From positions 3,867 to 67,866 of the forward strand of contig NZ_JAECZB010000062.1 in assembly GCF_016056295.1 (NCBI RefSeq): a stretch of 64,000 nt of DNA, given 5' to 3'. Position numbers and translations under genes: made by a program. Source of the DNA: Atlanticothrix silvestris CENA357. GTDB lineage: Bacteria; Cyanobacteriota; Cyanobacteriia; Cyanobacteriales; Nostocaceae. Under the pieces are notes generated by a model that was given only the letters and a program-made list of their open reading frames with translations, was not told where the DNA came from and searched no databases. Positions 39,683-49,290 of the stretch are shown here, piece by piece. The stretch's first letter is position 1; each line of letters starts with the position of its first letter.

Positions 39683-39849
39683 ACTTATTATTTATAGTTT
39701 TCATCTCTCTTTATCGGTACTTATCTGCGGTTAATTATTTCTTCCTGTACTTTAGATAAGCCTTATAAACTAAATCTTTTTTATCCCACGCAGAGACGCA
39801 GAGGCGCAGAGAGTAAGAGTTTTAAAATGCTACTTTTTGATTTCATATT

Positions 39850-40683
39850 TTACTCAAAAAACTTTTGAGTATTTTTAAACTCTTCAATTAATGCAACTCT
39901 ATCTTTCTTTGCGACCAAACTTGCTAAACGGCTATAATTATCAGCTAAAGAACTAATTGCTTGACATCTTTCTTGCGAAGCTAGCATAATATCAACGCAT
40001 AAATTAGGACTTTGAGCAAACAAACGTTTTAGAATCTCAATTTCTTGGCGGTAGCTAGGAGTTGACATTGTTAAACTCCGACCAATATCGATGCTTGCTT
40101 CAGCCAAAAAAACGCCCATGCTAAATCTACAAAAATGCTGCATCGCTTGAATAATCACCATCATTTCGTCGTGTTCTTCAGGCGTACAAACAACTAACTC
40201 TCCACCCTGACCTTTAATAAAGTCTAATAACCATTCAAATGAATTATCGTTCCGTCCTGGACATACGACCACTTTTTGCTCTAAGAACGATGTGATATTG
40301 GGCCCAAACATTGGGTGTAAGCCCATAACAGGCCCACAATGATGTTCGAGCATTGCTTGAGTCGGCTGTATTTTAATACTTGTGATGTCACACAATGCCG
40401 TAGTTGGAGCTATATATTTAGTTGCACGCTTAATGACATCAACTGTATATGCAATGGGAACAGATACTAACACTAATTCTGCTGGACTTAACAGCTGTTC
40501 TGCATACTCCCAATCTTCTTGTTCGAGAACACTAACGTTGTGGCCTCCTGCTGTAAGTTGCTCTTTAAATAATTTTCCCATTCTGCCATGTCCACCGATG
40601 ATAGTAATTCGTCGGGGTTTGACATGATTTACTAATGCAGCCTCAAGAGTGATGGCTTTCAAAGGCATTTTTTTTGTCCCCAA
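39850..40683 (-). CDS. tyrA: Prephenate (or arogenate) dehydrogenase
   Basis: A 277-residue enzyme with a Rossmann fold ITIIGGHGRMGKLFKEQL near residue 28, LVLVSVPIAYT, DITSIK and the active-site GLHPMFGPN. It oxidatively decarboxylates prephenate to p-hydroxyphenylpyruvate, one of the two keto acids ScyA couples. It lies 3 bases after the glycosyltransferase gene. As in other scytonemin loci this is the dedicated copy. The sequence resembles the stand-alone dehydrogenase half of bifunctional TyrA, with no chorismate mutase domain. Confidence 0.93.
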   Translation of the reverse strand: MGTKKMPLKAITLEAALVNHVKPRRITIIGGHGRMGKLFKEQLTAGGHNVSVLEQEDWEYAEQLLSPAELVLVSVPIAYTVDVIKRATKYIAPTTALCDITSIKIQPTQAMLEHHCGPVMGLHPMFGPNITSFLEQKVVVCPGRNDNSFEWLLDFIKGQGGELVVCTPEEHDEMMVIIQAMQHFCRFSMGVFLAEASIDIGRSLTMSTPSYRQEIEILKRLFAQSPNLCVDIMLASQERCQAISSLADNYSRLASLVAKKDRVALIEEFKNTQKFFE

Positions 40684-40686
40684 TTT

Positions 40687-41976
40687 TCAAATATCAGCCA
40701 GTGATTCTTTGGAAATGAATTTGGGTAAAATATCCAAATTTGTAGCTCGATTGGCAACAACATCAGCGAATAATTTTTCATAACTATCCAGCGCTTGTTC
40801 AAAGGCATAGTTTTTAACTGCAAACTTTCTCCCTTTATTACCTAGCTGGGCTGCTAAAGCAGGATTTGCATATAAATGTTGCAGTGCATTTGCCAAAGAT
40901 TCAGGTGATTCTGGCTCAACAACTATGCCACCACCACTTTGTTGAATGGCTTTGGCAGCAGTACCAGTGGCGGGAACTGAACCTACTATTGGGCGACCAC
41001 TAGCCAGCAACAGTGGTATTTTGGAAGGCATATTGAAGGAAATTACATTGCGCTTTTGCACAATTAAGCCTACATCTGCTGCTGCCAACATTTGTGGTAA
41101 TTTTTCTCGCGGTTGTAGCGGCACTAACAAAACATTATCTGCCCCACAACTGAGACAATGTTGCTGCAATCTTTCCAGCGCTTTCGATTCACCAGCAATC
41201 ACAAAAGCAATATCTTTGATATGGCGCAAGCGAACTGCTGCTTCTACAACTGTTTCTAAACCTTGAGTGAGAGCAATGTTACCTGAATAAAGCACCACAA
41301 ATTTATCATCTAATTGATGCGCCCTTCTCCAAGAGTTATTCTGCTTCGACAAAGGTCTGATGAAATTAAGATTTACCCAATTGGGAATACAGGCAATTTT
41401 ATTGGCAGGTACACCTTTTTGTAATAAATTATCCACAAAACCGTCGGCAATTACACTGATAGTGTGGGCAGTGCGATAAGCAAATTTTTCTAAAGTTTCA
41501 AAAGCCCGAATTATTAATTTATTCTTGATTAATCCTACACGTACAGCAGCTTCAGGAAGAATATCTTGCACATTCAATACTACTGGGCAGTTGTATAACC
41601 AACCTAGTAAAGTTGCAGGTAAACAAACCAATAGCGGTGGTACTGTTAAGAGAATTACATCAGGTCGCTGCCCTTTAAGAGCTTGTGGCAAACTTGTAAA
41701 GACAAAGCTTAATTCTAATAACAGTCGGTCTATAAGGTTGGGTTTGGATTTTATCCGCAGGTAGCTACGTTGAATAGTAACGCCATTTTTTTGTTCGTTA
41801 ACGTACAACTTACCCCGGTAGCCCTCGTAAATTTGGCGCTGGGGATAGTTGGGCATTCCTGTAATTACCCGTACTTCATGACCCCGTTCTACCAGGCCTT
41901 CTGCTAGTTCAGTCATCAAAGGCGCAATTCCAATTGGCTCTGGATGATAGTTGTAAGAATAAATCAGAATGTGCAT
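40687..41976 (-). CDS. Group 1 (GT4) glycosyltransferase, WcaI-like
   Basis: A 429-residue GT-B enzyme. The N-terminus is HILIYSYNYHPEPIGIAPL, with PDVILLTVPPLLVCLPA and a central nucleotide-sugar domain starting FVVLYSGNIALTQGLETVVE. The EX7E-like motif is in GGGIVVEPESPESL. The equivalent gene (NpR1270 in N. punctiforme, as I recall) is part of the scytonemin cluster, although scytonemin is not glycosylated; it could modify the sheath polysaccharide or a derivative. It is separated from eboC by 268 bases of repeat-rich spacer and from tyrA by 3 bases. Confidence 0.9.
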   Translation of the reverse strand: MHILIYSYNYHPEPIGIAPLMTELAEGLVERGHEVRVITGMPNYPQRQIYEGYRGKLYVNEQKNGVTIQRSYLRIKSKPNLIDRLLLELSFVFTSLPQALKGQRPDVILLTVPPLLVCLPATLLGWLYNCPVVLNVQDILPEAAVRVGLIKNKLIIRAFETLEKFAYRTAHTISVIADGFVDNLLQKGVPANKIACIPNWVNLNFIRPLSKQNNSWRRAHQLDDKFVVLYSGNIALTQGLETVVEAAVRLRHIKDIAFVIAGESKALERLQQHCLSCGADNVLLVPLQPREKLPQMLAAADVGLIVQKRNVISFNMPSKIPLLLASGRPIVGSVPATGTAAKAIQQSGGGIVVEPESPESLANALQHLYANPALAAQLGNKGRKFAVKNYAFEQALDSYEKLFADVVANRATNLDILPKFISKESLADI

Positions 41977-42244
41977 GAGCTATTATTTTCCTAGAAGCAC
42001 CTTGAAAATGTTGGCTTTACGCTATGAGGGTTAGTTGTCAGTTGTCAGTTGTCAACGATGCACTGAGCTTGTTGCTCTCTGTGTACTCTGCGTCCTCTGC
42101 GGTTTATTTTCCTTTACCCATGCGTAAGTCCTGACATCTTTACTACAAACCACTGACCACTGACCACTGACAAAATTCTATCCCCGTATTTTCTGCGGCA
42201 ATCGCCAATAAATATCAATCAGTCCAAATTGTAAAATTTATGCT

Positions 42245-43162
42245 TTAAGTCACTGCAAACACTTGTGCCAGTTTGATCGAAATGAGTAGCAGGCTGAGAA
42301 CTAGCAAGCCGTAGAAGAAACCTGCAAAACCCGCTGCTATAGTACTATCTAGAACAATCAGTGATAAAACTCCAGCTTTAACTGCAATACGGATTTGCTC
42401 TGGGGTAGGTTTGCGTACTGCTTGGATAAAAGGAAACAATACCCGCGCAGCAAACACAACTACAAATGGTAATGCTGTGAGAAGTCGATAATTTGTTAAC
42501 AGCCCTAACCCTAACAGTCCTGCAATAACTATCAAAATTAGCGATAGCGCTACTAACGCAGTATTTAGCTTTGCGCCGTGTACTTCACCCCGACTGAGGA
42601 TAGTAATCGCAGCAATATACACTATGGGAATCAAAGCTAAAAACCAATATTCTCTAAGTACCATTGGCAAGATACTTGCACCCAATAACAAGTTACCTCC
42701 ACGGCAAACTCCCATATTGATGGGGCCAAGAATAGAGTGATGCTTGCCAAAGGCATCATACAACAGAGCAAAAGACGCGATCGCGATCGCCACAGTTGCA
42801 CTTAACCAAGAGACTTGAGCCGCTGCTGCTACACCTACACTTAAAAGCATAATACCAAGTAAAGTTGCCCCGTTTCGAGACGCTCTACCACTAGGTATCG
42901 GTCGCTCTGGTCGTTCTTTGGCATCTAGTTGGGCATCAAATACATCATTAAATACAATTCCCCCACCGTATAAACCAGTAGTAGCTAGTAGCAACCATAG
43001 CAGTGGAATTATATTGAACTGATTATTGAGAACAAAATACCCCGAAGCAGCAAAGCCAGCCATGATATCTGCCCATGCAGTGATAATATTGGCAGGTCGC
43101 ATCAATTGCAGATATGCCCACCAGGGGTAAGAAGTTAATGTTGCAGTGTTCATAATTCTCAT
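42245..43162 (-). CDS. eboC: EboC: UbiA-family prenyltransferase
   Basis: A 305-residue integral membrane protein with eight to nine helices. The first UbiA motif is NDVFDAQLDAKERPERPIPS near residue 73; the second Asp-rich site is weaker (LLYDAFGKHH). The family transfers polyprenyl chains to aromatic acceptors. For the Ebo set a role in making a lipid-like carrier for transporting the scytonemin precursor has been proposed, but no reaction is shown. It overlaps eboB by 4 bases. The start ATG (43162) has an alternative three codons later. Confidence 0.92.
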   Translation of the reverse strand: MRIMNTATLTSYPWWAYLQLMRPANIITAWADIMAGFAASGYFVLNNQFNIIPLLWLLLATTGLYGGGIVFNDVFDAQLDAKERPERPIPSGRASRNGATLLGIMLLSVGVAAAAQVSWLSATVAIAIASFALLYDAFGKHHSILGPINMGVCRGGNLLLGASILPMVLREYWFLALIPIVYIAAITILSRGEVHGAKLNTALVALSLILIVIAGLLGLGLLTNYRLLTALPFVVVFAARVLFPFIQAVRKPTPEQIRIAVKAGVLSLIVLDSTIAAGFAGFFYGLLVLSLLLISIKLAQVFAVT

Positions 43163-44067
43163 TCAATTAGGGCGTAATCATGGCGCGACTCTACTAATGG
43201 TTGTTGTCCTCGCAGTACAGAATTATCATTGAACAACTGTCGCTGATCGATGGGAGTTGGATTCAACCAGTCAGATTCTTGGATTTGACCGCTTTGGCTG
43301 TAGGCTGCCAGAGCATTTTGATAACAAACTTTTTGCACATCAGCTTTTGCAATTCCCCGTTCCAACATTAATAAGGCAGTCTTAGGTACAGCTAAAGGAT
43401 CGCTAACTCCCCAATCCGCGCTACTATCTACGATGATGCGATTACTTCCATACTCCCGAACAACTTCTACCATACGAGCATTCCCCATTTTGGTGTTGGG
43501 GTAAATTGTGAAAGCCGCCCAAAAGCCTCGCTCTAAAACTTCTGCAACAGTCTCTTCATTGTTATGATCTACAATTACTTGCGATGGCTTTAAACCATGT
43601 TCAATACACACATCCATACTGCGACTTGTACCCGCTTTTTTGTCACGATGGGGTGTATGAATCATCACTAACATATTTAGTTCTTTCGCCAGTTCTAACT
43701 GTAGGCGGAAGTACTTATCTTCGGCTGGTGTCATGTCGTCGTAGCCAATTTCACCAATGGCAACTACACCCTCTTTACAAGCATATAGAGGTAATAATTC
43801 CATTACTTGTTCTGCCAAAGCTTCATTATTCGCTTCTTTAGAATTTAAGCCGATTGTGCAGTAATGCTTAATACCAAACTGTGCAGCCCGGAATCTTTCC
43901 CAACCAACCAAACTACTGAAATAATCTTGGAAAGAACCAACATTAGTACGCGGTTGCCCTAACCAAAAAGCAGGCTCAATCACTGCTACAATTCCCGACT
44001 TCCGCATCATTTCATAATCATCAGTTGTGCGGGAACTCATGTGAATGTGAGGATCAATATACATCAT
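43159..44067 (-). CDS. eboB: EboB: TatD-like metal-dependent hydrolase
   Basis: A 302-residue TIM-barrel amidohydrolase-superfamily protein with metal-binding HIHMSS at residues 7-12, GEIGYDD (Glu ligand), MLVMIHTPHRDK, VIVDHNNEE and the late IIVDSSADWG. The fold is shared with TatD nucleases, but the substrate is unknown. It is followed directly by eboC with a 4-base overlap and preceded by eboA at 83 bases. Confidence 0.92.
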   Translation of the reverse strand: MMYIDPHIHMSSRTTDDYEMMRKSGIVAVIEPAFWLGQPRTNVGSFQDYFSSLVGWERFRAAQFGIKHYCTIGLNSKEANNEALAEQVMELLPLYACKEGVVAIGEIGYDDMTPAEDKYFRLQLELAKELNMLVMIHTPHRDKKAGTSRSMDVCIEHGLKPSQVIVDHNNEETVAEVLERGFWAAFTIYPNTKMGNARMVEVVREYGSNRIIVDSSADWGVSDPLAVPKTALLMLERGIAKADVQKVCYQNALAAYSQSGQIQESDWLNPTPIDQRQLFNDNSVLRGQQPLVESRHDYALIE

Positions 44068-44150
44068 AATTTTTAGTATTAATCAGGTAAATTCTTTGAG
44101 GTAAATTCTTTGTGCCTTTGCGCCTTTGCGCCTTTGCGCGAGACATTCAT

Positions 44151-44903
44151 TCATACCACCAATCGCCAGAGTTCAGCAGGTATAGAACGGTTAGCGCTAT
44201 GACGTTCATGAGCATAATCAACTACCATCCTCGCCAACTCTGGGTTAGCACGAGAATCCAACCCCTGAATTAAATGCAAAGGACTACCTACAAATAAAGC
44301 TTTTAATATCATCTGGTTCCATGCCAGAGTATCAAAATATTGCGCTGGATAGGGGTTTTGTAAAGCGATCGCATTAAAAACTGCTATCATATTGCTGCGG
44401 ACTCCTTCAGCAGCCCTCTTTCGTAGCCGTTCTGGGTAAGGTAGCAGGGGTAAGGCTTGATATAGTGCGACTAATTCTCCGACATCAGCAGTTGTGAATA
44501 CTTGTTCTAGGGTGTGTAAGTATTTCTCTACATCATTGTGTGGCAGAGTTAATACTAATAATGTCCGAGCCGCTTGATCCACACTCCAATTACCAGGAAA
44601 CCAGCCTGTTTGAATTGCCGAAGCTGCTTTTAAGTCTTTTAAAGTTAGGTTTAGTTGTTTTTTGCCTGTGTAACGTGGCACAGCGCTGAATGCAGTGAAA
44701 AATACTCGCGTACTAGCACCTTTAGCAATCTGCTCTTGCTTTTCATCTAGCCAAGTGACAGCTGAGTGAGTAACTTGCAGTAAAATCCAGTGACGCAGTA
44801 AGTCGGTAATACTAGTTAAATTTAGATGAATTACAGCAGACATGACATTACAATTATTTACATAAATTTTGAGGGCTTCTTGTTCCCTGTCCGACGAGAA
44901 CAA
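44151..44903 (-). CDS. eboA: EboA domain protein
   Basis: A 250-residue, mostly helical cytosolic protein recognised as EboA by its partners and by LALPHNDVEKYLHTLEQVFTT-type segments and the C-terminal FDTLAWNQMILKALFVG...SRANPELARMVVDYAHERHS pattern. The function is unknown; it is required with the other ebo genes for scytonemin export in N. punctiforme (established knowledge as I recall). It is the first ebo gene after scyF. The 181-base spacer has no clear repeat other than a degenerate ACCACAGAGAC motif. Confidence 0.85.
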   Translation of the reverse strand: MFSSDREQEALKIYVNNCNVMSAVIHLNLTSITDLLRHWILLQVTHSAVTWLDEKQEQIAKGASTRVFFTAFSAVPRYTGKKQLNLTLKDLKAASAIQTGWFPGNWSVDQAARTLLVLTLPHNDVEKYLHTLEQVFTTADVGELVALYQALPLLPYPERLRKRAAEGVRSNMIAVFNAIALQNPYPAQYFDTLAWNQMILKALFVGSPLHLIQGLDSRANPELARMVVDYAHERHSANRSIPAELWRLVV

Positions 44904-45084
44904 GAAAAATTACCGTTCTTGTTTAAGTCTTTACTCCGCGTTCCCTGTGTCTCTGCGGTTAAAAAAGATGAACCACAGAGACAAGGCAGCGTGTTAAGCG
45001 GGTTCTCGACTTGTAGCGATTGCCGCGCAAAGAGCCCTGAGACACCTAGAGAGCTACTTCTAAACTTTAAACACTAGTCTTTTT

Positions 45085-46266
45085 TTATGCTTTCTCTAAA
45101 CTAACGATTGACTTTTGCTGACGACGTTTCCTTAACGTGACAGTAGTAGCTCCCAGCCCAAGTAACGTTAGACCTAATGCTGAGCTAGATTCAGGTACTT
45201 TAGCTCTGTCTTCTATGTTTAGCACTTGGACGCGACCTTGGAAGAAATCACCCACATAAAGCTTGTCATCTTTGAGGGTTGTACCACCCGTCCAGTTAAA
45301 TCTGCCGGGAGTGAGGTCAAGGGGATTGCCAAAAGGAGGGCCAGTGAATGCTGGAGGCGGGACTGGGTTCCCTGACGCATCTAGGGCTGGTTGACCGAAG
45401 GAAGTCAAGAAATTACCGTTTTTATCAAACACCTGTACGCGGCTATTGATAGAATCAGCTACATAAATATTTTCTTCTTCGTCCACTTCGATGCCAATTG
45501 GCTGAAGAAACTGTCCAGGTTCGCTACCTGCTGAACCAAATGCCAATAGAGGATTACCATTTGGATCGAGTACTTGAACGCGGTTGTTATACTGGTCAGC
45601 TACAAAGATATTTCCACTAACTGGGGAAATTCTTACACCTGCTACACCTTGAAATTGTCCAGGTGCAGTGCCTCTAGTACCACCAATGGCACCAATTTGC
45701 TGTCCGTCTGATGTGTATTTAAGAATCCTTTCGCCGTTAAAATCACCAACGTACACGTTGCCATCCTTGTCAAATGTCAAACCAGATGGCCCAAAGAACA
45801 ATCTACCTTCTACCAGAGGGGTAAATTCTCCATTTGCAAAAGATCTAATAAAGTTACCTTGAGAATCGAATTGATTGATGCGGTTGTTGTAAACATCACC
45901 TGAATACAGATCCCCTGTTACTGGACTAAAGTCTACAGTTGTTGGCTCGTCAAACTGCCCAGGTCCTGTGCCGCCGGAGCCAATTGCTCCAATATACTGA
46001 CCGCTAGGATTAAATATTTCAATTTTGTTACCGAGGTCGTAGTTAGGAGTACCATCCGGGTTAACACCGCGTCCGTTAGCTATGAGGGTATTCCCTTGGC
46101 TATCCACCGCTATACCTTGGGGAACAAATAGTTCGCCAGGGCCGAAGCCAGGACTGCCGATACTTCTGTCGTAAGTTAATGTTACAGCATTGGCTTGGGC
46201 TGCTGTCGCCAGCACCATGAATCCAGTACCGAGAATGCCGATTGATAAGTTTTTGACTAATCCCAT
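45085..46266 (-). CDS. scyF: ScyF: exported NHL-repeat protein
   Basis: A 393-residue protein with a signal peptide (cut near ANA, residues 24-26), then about six NHL beta-propeller blades (repeats of FxxPxGIAVDxxGNxxVADxxNxRVQVFDxxG, for example PSGLTFDKDGNVYVGDF). The C-terminal tail reads VPESSSALGLTLLGLG followed by a basic cluster, a PEP-CTERM-like sorting signal. ScyD/E/F act in the periplasm in late scytonemin assembly; the precise reaction of ScyF is unknown. There is an unusually long spacer (173 bases) between scyE and scyF. Confidence 0.92.
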   Translation of the reverse strand: MGLVKNLSIGILGTGFMVLATAAQANAVTLTYDRSIGSPGFGPGELFVPQGIAVDSQGNTLIANGRGVNPDGTPNYDLGNKIEIFNPSGQYIGAIGSGGTGPGQFDEPTTVDFSPVTGDLYSGDVYNNRINQFDSQGNFIRSFANGEFTPLVEGRLFFGPSGLTFDKDGNVYVGDFNGERILKYTSDGQQIGAIGGTRGTAPGQFQGVAGVRISPVSGNIFVADQYNNRVQVLDPNGNPLLAFGSAGSEPGQFLQPIGIEVDEEENIYVADSINSRVQVFDKNGNFLTSFGQPALDASGNPVPPPAFTGPPFGNPLDLTPGRFNWTGGTTLKDDKLYVGDFFQGRVQVLNIEDRAKVPESSSALGLTLLGLGATTVTLRKRRQQKSIVSLEKA

Positions 46267-46439
46267 GAGTTTGAAGTCCTGGTTGTAGGAGTGTATACTC
46301 TTTCCTAGACTAATATTCGTTCCCAGTCCTAGTTCGGGAACCCTAATATTTGGGCTGCTGCCTCCTGTTTGAAATGCAACTTTCTGTGTGAGGCAGCAGC
46401 CTATTTTCTAACCATTACCTGACGCTAGGTAATGAGGAA

Positions 46440-47846
46440 TTAGACTATCTCTGCTTTGGGTAGCAACTCTTCACCCAACTTGTCTTGGCGTTTACGCTTG
46501 GCGATCGCACTGGTTGCGCCTACACTAGCAAGTGCTAATAAACCAAGTATTGAAGTAGGTTCGGGGACTTTTTGGGTAACAAGACCATCCACCCGAACAA
46601 CCTGCCCGTTTTCTGGGCCGACACCACGGTTGGTAATATAAATCTTGCCGTCAGGGCCAATATCTATTCCATCAGCCGAATCTAGCCCTTCACCTGCTGA
46701 AACCAGTGTTGTGCGAGTGCCGTCAGGAGCAACTTGGATCAGAGATCCAGGTAGATTTGTGATGTCACCGTTTAACTGGGACTCGTCACTGAACTGTAAG
46801 ACCAGCAAATTGCCTTTCTCATCAAAAGTTAAGTCGGTAATGTGCGTAAACCCATCTAGAAAAACCTCTGGGTTCCCATCTTCGCCAATGCGGAAAATCC
46901 GTGATTGATCTTCTGGATAAGGAAAGCCCGTATATTCACCAACGTAGAAAGCTCCATCGGGGCCAATTGCGCCACCTGTTGGTACTGATTGAATCGCTAC
47001 TTGTCCTCCAGGAAGTATCTCTACTAACCCTGGAAGTAATTCTACTAGGTCTGGAGGTAATTCTTCCCCTGGTGGCGCAGATGGCAACACTGAGGCACTA
47101 GTGATTTTCTTAGGAATTGCGATCGCTTCAGAGTCACTGCCATCAAGTTTAATTTTATAAGCAGCATTTCCACCTCCATCAACGACATAAGCAGTATCGC
47201 CATCGATAGTCAGATCGTAGGGATTGGTAACTACATCTTGACCATCTGGATTGTTGATAATTTCATACTTGCCAAAGTCGAAAATACTGTTGAGAGAGCC
47301 GGTATTCAGGTCAACTTTGTATAGTTGTGCTAACTTCGGGGCATTCAAAACTTCATCGGGTGCGGATGGCGGGAAAACGTTAAGTTGCGTTTCTGGGATA
47401 GGGTATTTGGAACCAAGTTCAAGTGTTTCTTTATCGCGGTTTCCAGGATATCCAGCAAACCCAGTTAAAAGATAAGCATTTCCTAAAGAGTCGAATTGCA
47501 GATCTTGAATACCAGCTCCTTGGTTGCCGGAGGGTTGTTCTGCGACAGACTGAAAGTTAGTGAGTAAACGCGTTTTGGTACCGTCTGGTGAGACTTTAAC
47601 GAGTGAACCAGTATTGCCTACACAAAGAGGCTGAAATATTGTACTTGGAGATGGTTGGCAATTCCCGTTTCCTCCTATACCTGGTTCTGCCACGTATAGA
47701 CTTCCATCAGGGCCAAAGCTATTAGCCCGTGCATTACTGATTCCATCGACAATTGTCGTTAGTGTTGCAGCTTGTACAGATGGCGTTCCACAAATAGCGG
47801 CAAAGCAAAATGTAACAGATGTAAGAGCAAATGATTTGAGCTTCAT
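46440..47846 (-). CDS. scyE: ScyE: exported ScyD/ScyE-family propeller protein
   Basis: A 468-residue paralogue of ScyD. The signal peptide ends near VQA. The body has propeller-like blades (SFGPDGSLYVAEPGIGGNG, DLQFDSLGNAYLLTGFAG, GIDIGPDGKIYITNRGVGPENG). The tail VPEPTSILGLLALASVG plus RKRRQ-like basic residues is a PEP-CTERM-type signal. Genetic work in N. punctiforme places ScyE in the final periplasmic oxidation/dimerisation (family knowledge). A Pro/Leu-rich insertion (about residues 248-275) distinguishes it from ScyD. Confidence 0.92.
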   Translation of the reverse strand: MKLKSFALTSVTFCFAAICGTPSVQAATLTTIVDGISNARANSFGPDGSLYVAEPGIGGNGNCQPSPSTIFQPLCVGNTGSLVKVSPDGTKTRLLTNFQSVAEQPSGNQGAGIQDLQFDSLGNAYLLTGFAGYPGNRDKETLELGSKYPIPETQLNVFPPSAPDEVLNAPKLAQLYKVDLNTGSLNSIFDFGKYEIINNPDGQDVVTNPYDLTIDGDTAYVVDGGGNAAYKIKLDGSDSEAIAIPKKITSASVLPSAPPGEELPPDLVELLPGLVEILPGGQVAIQSVPTGGAIGPDGAFYVGEYTGFPYPEDQSRIFRIGEDGNPEVFLDGFTHITDLTFDEKGNLLVLQFSDESQLNGDITNLPGSLIQVAPDGTRTTLVSAGEGLDSADGIDIGPDGKIYITNRGVGPENGQVVRVDGLVTQKVPEPTSILGLLALASVGATSAIAKRKRQDKLGEELLPKAEIV

Positions 47847-47939
47847 GTTTTTCGAGATTAAGAGTTAGTAGTTGGGGTAAGTTTTTATGGTTTTAGACAC
47901 AACTAATCCCAGGTTTTGGGGAACACAAGGTGAAACTTT

Positions 47940-49223
47940 TTACTTGAGCGCCAGTACTTTATTTGCGAACATTTTGTTGGCTCTGTTTTTTTGCCAACAA
48001 CCAATGCCCAAAGCGGCGATCGCGAGTAGACCTAAAGTAGAATTAGGTTCAGGTACAGATTTAATATTTTCAATTCTCAGAACTTGCCCATTTCCAGGAC
48101 TACTGCCTCGATTGGTGACGTAAATTGCACCATCAGCACCAATAGTCAAAGCACTTGGCGACTCTAAACCGTTGCCACTTAAGAGGGTTGTCCGAGTGCC
48201 GTCAGTAGCTATTTTGATTAAAGAACCTTCTAAATTGCCCTTCCAAGCCGACTGATTGGCGTACTGCAAAGCATACAAATTACCTGCTGGATCAAACTCC
48301 AAGTCTGTGAGTTGAGTAAAATTATCTGCATAGATAGTTGTTTGACCATCAACACCAACGCGATAAATTTTTGCGCGACCTTCTGGAAAAGGGAAACCAG
48401 TAAATTGGCTGACGTAATAAGCACCGTCGGGGCCTTTGGCTACACTAGAGGGTACTGCTTGACTGGGAAACTGTGACGGCGGTACTGCTTCTTCCTGAGA
48501 TGGTACTTGTGATGGTTCATTAGATGGAGAACCAGAAGGTGGGAAGACTGGATTCGTCAATATATCTTGGGGAAAAACAGTAACTGTCTGTAAATTACTG
48601 CCATCAGTCTGTACACTCAGCAAGTTGTTTGCACCCGCATCAACTGCAACCAAAGTATTGCCATCAATTAACAAACTCAAAGGATTGCTAGCTAAATCAT
48701 TGCCGTCGGGGTTGTTAACGAGTTCATAGTTAGCTAAATCGGCAACACTTGTCCAGGAATTGGTGTTAAAGTCAGCAGTGATGATTTTTCCTAGGTCAGT
48801 GTCACCTAAATTGCGATCGCGAAAGTCTGGATTAGCCGAATACCCAACCAAAATATAAGGCTGACCTGTGGCATCAAATTGGATATCACGAGCCCCCCCG
48901 GCTCCAGTACCATCTGGTAATGCTAAAGAAGGAAGTCCTGTCAGTACACGCTCTTGCTTACCATTTTTAATCCTGGTAACTGCACCGTTTGTGCCATAAC
49001 ATAAAGGATCGCCTTGACCACTTGATGGTGGAACACAAGCTCCATTGCCTCCAGAACCCGCCTCTGTTACGTAGAGATTACCGTCAGGGCCAAAACTGAG
49101 ACCTCCTGCATTGTTCAGACCATCAGCAATTACCTTAAATGATGCCGCTTCCGCAGCTTTCATTCCAGAAAAGGCGGCAATACAAAAAGCGAGAAAAGTA
49201 ATTGTCAGTTGTTGCAGTTTCAT
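47940..49223 (-). CDS. scyD: ScyD: exported ScyD/ScyE-family propeller protein
   Basis: A 427-residue secreted protein. The signal peptide ends near AEA. The first blade is LSFGPDGNLYVTEAGSGGNG, with DIQFDATGQPYILVGYSANP and LTIGADGAIYVTNRGSSPGN matching ScyE closely, so the two arose by duplication. A Ser/Pro/Gln-rich linker (about residues 225-260) lies mid-protein. The tail VPEPNSTLGLLAIAALG is a PEP-CTERM-like signal. It is proposed to act in the periplasm on the scytonemin monomer, without an established reaction. Confidence 0.92.
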   Translation of the reverse strand: MKLQQLTITFLAFCIAAFSGMKAAEAASFKVIADGLNNAGGLSFGPDGNLYVTEAGSGGNGACVPPSSGQGDPLCYGTNGAVTRIKNGKQERVLTGLPSLALPDGTGAGGARDIQFDATGQPYILVGYSANPDFRDRNLGDTDLGKIITADFNTNSWTSVADLANYELVNNPDGNDLASNPLSLLIDGNTLVAVDAGANNLLSVQTDGSNLQTVTVFPQDILTNPVFPPSGSPSNEPSQVPSQEEAVPPSQFPSQAVPSSVAKGPDGAYYVSQFTGFPFPEGRAKIYRVGVDGQTTIYADNFTQLTDLEFDPAGNLYALQYANQSAWKGNLEGSLIKIATDGTRTTLLSGNGLESPSALTIGADGAIYVTNRGSSPGNGQVLRIENIKSVPEPNSTLGLLAIAALGIGCWQKNRANKMFANKVLALK

Positions 49224-49290
49224 ATTTTATCTTTTGTCAGTTGTTAGTAGTCAGTTGTTAGTTGTTTTTCTACTGACCACTGACCACTGA

